Of a DNA stretch of 64,000 nt, positions 63,135 through 64,000 are shown piece by piece. This stretch comes from Oceanococcus sp964629015 (GTDB lineage Bacteria; Pseudomonadota; Gammaproteobacteria; Nevskiales; Oceanococcaceae): the NCBI GenBank assembly GCA_964629015.1, contig CAZVMN010000002.1, forward strand, positions 314,175 through 378,174, given 5' to 3'. A program made the position numbers and the translations under genes. Each line of letters starts with the position of its first letter. Position 1 is the first letter of the stretch. The notes under the pieces were generated by a model, which saw only the letters and a program-made list of their open reading frames with translations, ran no database searches and was not told the origin of the DNA.

Positions 63135-63878
63135 GACAGCCGCTCCCTTAGTCGCAACGAACACCATTTGGTGGCAGTGCCAAGGATCTAGTCGCTCCAG
63201 GATTGGTTGCAGGACGCGAGGAAATGGATATAGACCAAATCCGCGCCCTTCAACTTTCGAAAACCCGAGCACCTTCAAGTATTGCTCCAAAACGCGGTAG
63301 CTAAATACAACCAAATGACGGTGAACCGGTGTATCGCTTTCCGCATCAGGCTGAAGTGACTCGCTACTTACCTTGAAAACCTCCTCCGATTTCAAGAGTT
63401 CATTCGAGTCTGGGTGTGGACCGCTTGACGGCATTTTTCCGGAGAGGATCAAGGCTGCGGTGAAGTATGTGCTTATATTCGGCGTCAATAGTACTAGCTG
63501 CCCGCCAGGCTTAAGAACTCGATAGCAATGCCTAAGAAACCGACATGGATTAAGAAGATGCTCAAGAACGGAAAGAGCGTAGACACATGAATAGCTTGCA
63601 TCCTCTCTTGGGACTCCCAAATTCAAATCTCCAATTTTAATGTCCAACCCTCTGGCCTGACCCTTTATTGCCTGTTGTTCACTCCATTCAATCCCGGAAT
63701 ACTGGTCAATTGACAACCCAGATTGGCGAGCGATGTTGTCAAATACCCATCCATTACCTGCGCCGCAGTCCAAGACGACCGACTCGGAGTTTATGGAAGA
63801 CGCGATGTGCTGATAAGAATAGGCATAAGCCCGCTTCATCGTGTCCTGATATAGCAATTTGAAGTAACGTTGAATCAA
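63105..63878 (-). CDS. class I SAM-dependent methyltransferase encoded in integron cassette
   Basis: 257 residues. Motif I VVLDCGAGNGWV (about 35-46), acidic motif II GIEWSEQQA, SVLEHLLNPCRFL and GGQLVLLTPNIS define a class I methyltransferase of the Methyltransf_11/23 type, often acting on small molecules or surface sugars. No ATG fits; TTG at 63878 is the start, with AAGGAG and GATGAGGA upstream. The C-terminus extends into attC site 2. Cassette length between R' positions is about 861 bases. Substrate unknown. Confidence 0.85.
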   Translation of the reverse strand: MIQRYFKLLYQDTMKRAYAYSYQHIASSINSESVVLDCGAGNGWVFDNIARQSGLSIDQYSGIEWSEQQAIKGQARGLDIKIGDLNLGVPREDASYSCVYALSVLEHLLNPCRFLRHCYRVLKPGGQLVLLTPNISTYFTAALILSGKMPSSGPHPDSNELLKSEEVFKVSSESLQPDAESDTPVHRHLVVFSYRVLEQYLKVLGFSKVEGRGFGLYPFPRVLQPILERLDPWHCHQMVFVATKGAAVAQQHVACDI

Positions 63879-63896
63879 TCCTCATCTCCTTCTGTC

Positions 63897-63972
63897 GCCC
63901 AACGCCCACGTTGAGGTGCGTTTGAGGCGGCGTCTGCCTTTGCGGCAGCAAAGGTCAGCGACGGGTCAAACG
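63897..63972 (-). other. attC site 3, interrupted
   Basis: Begins with GCCCAAC (63897-63903) and follows attC site 2 closely through TTTGAGGCGGCGTCTG and on to GGGTCAAACG. The R'' arm with GTTGGGC does not appear; the sequence changes abruptly near 63973. The rest of this site is either absent or displaced beyond the window. Confidence 0.78.
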
Positions 63973-64000
63973 TGGACTTCCCCCGATAAAGTGGACACGT
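63973..64000. mobile_element. possible insertion-sequence end at window edge
   Basis: Where attC site 3 breaks off, the sequence becomes TGGACTTCCCCCGATAAAG and then TGGACACGT. This looks like the terminal repeat of an IS3-family element (compare TGGACA-type ends), but only 28 bases are visible and the identity is a guess from appearance. Confidence 0.45.

Noticed and set aside
1..64000. CRISPR array, tRNA or rRNA genes
   Set aside because: No regularly spaced short repeats with unique spacers and no tRNA- or rRNA-like conserved segments were seen; the repeated units found are attC sites and coiled-coil codons.

Overview
The window is a GC-rich (roughly 60% by eye), densely coded chromosomal segment of a Gram-negative bacterium. 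TonB-dependent receptors, DUF1302/DUF1329 outer-membrane proteins, lipoproteins with lipoboxes, YceI proteins, an RND exporter and many fatty-acid enzymes point to a lipid- or hydrocarbon-degrading gammaproteobacterium. A Nevskiales/Salinisphaerales-type marine organism is my inference from gene content only; no rRNA or tRNA gene is visible.

Layout. 1-5245: RND exporter (cut by the left edge), LolA-like protein, DUF1302-type porin and a secreted hydrolase, then a convergent serine hydrolase. 6473-6947: gene-free stretch with a cluster of DnaA-box-like sequences. 6948-14907: PhoD-like phosphatase, Dps with a clear terminator, and a fatty-acid block (desaturase, AidB-like acyl-CoA dehydrogenase, two crotonases) divergent from a PaaX-type regulator. 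14920-17348: two unknown membrane proteins. 17294-23354: a vitamin B12 uptake operon (receptor, beta-propeller-like lipoprotein, permease, ATPase, binding protein) behind a recognisable cobalamin riboswitch. 23404-27961: a four-gene coupled operon with a giant ZorA/MotA-like proton channel protein, a ZorB/OmpA-like partner and two small unknown proteins. 28275-34532: hydrolase, MOSC protein, lipoprotein, sterol-desaturase-type enzyme and its coupled TonB receptor. 34624-40977: pyruvate carboxylase and two unknown lipoproteins. 40967-48507: cytochrome b561-YceI fusion, YceI protein, ABC-F ATPase, a monooxygenase plus three thioesterases in one coupled operon, and a cytochrome b561/PepSY pair. 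48743-58555: Fur-box-associated FecA-like receptor, another crotonase, hydrolase, desaturase, AraC regulator, and a convergent DUF1329/DUF1302 pair.

58870-64000 differs: a decayed IS3-family element, then lower-GC genes all on the minus strand separated by approximately 99-bp attC sites that resemble one another strongly. This is an integron cassette array, read leftward, whose integrase should lie beyond the right edge. One attC is reduced to half, fusing two cassettes, and the rightmost attC seems to be interrupted by another insertion sequence.

The main candidates for undescribed biology are the ZorAB-like operon with its repetitive coiled-coil tail and two small partners, the B12 operon with a possible BtuG-like lipoprotein in a proteobacterium, and the unknown cassette proteins of the integron.
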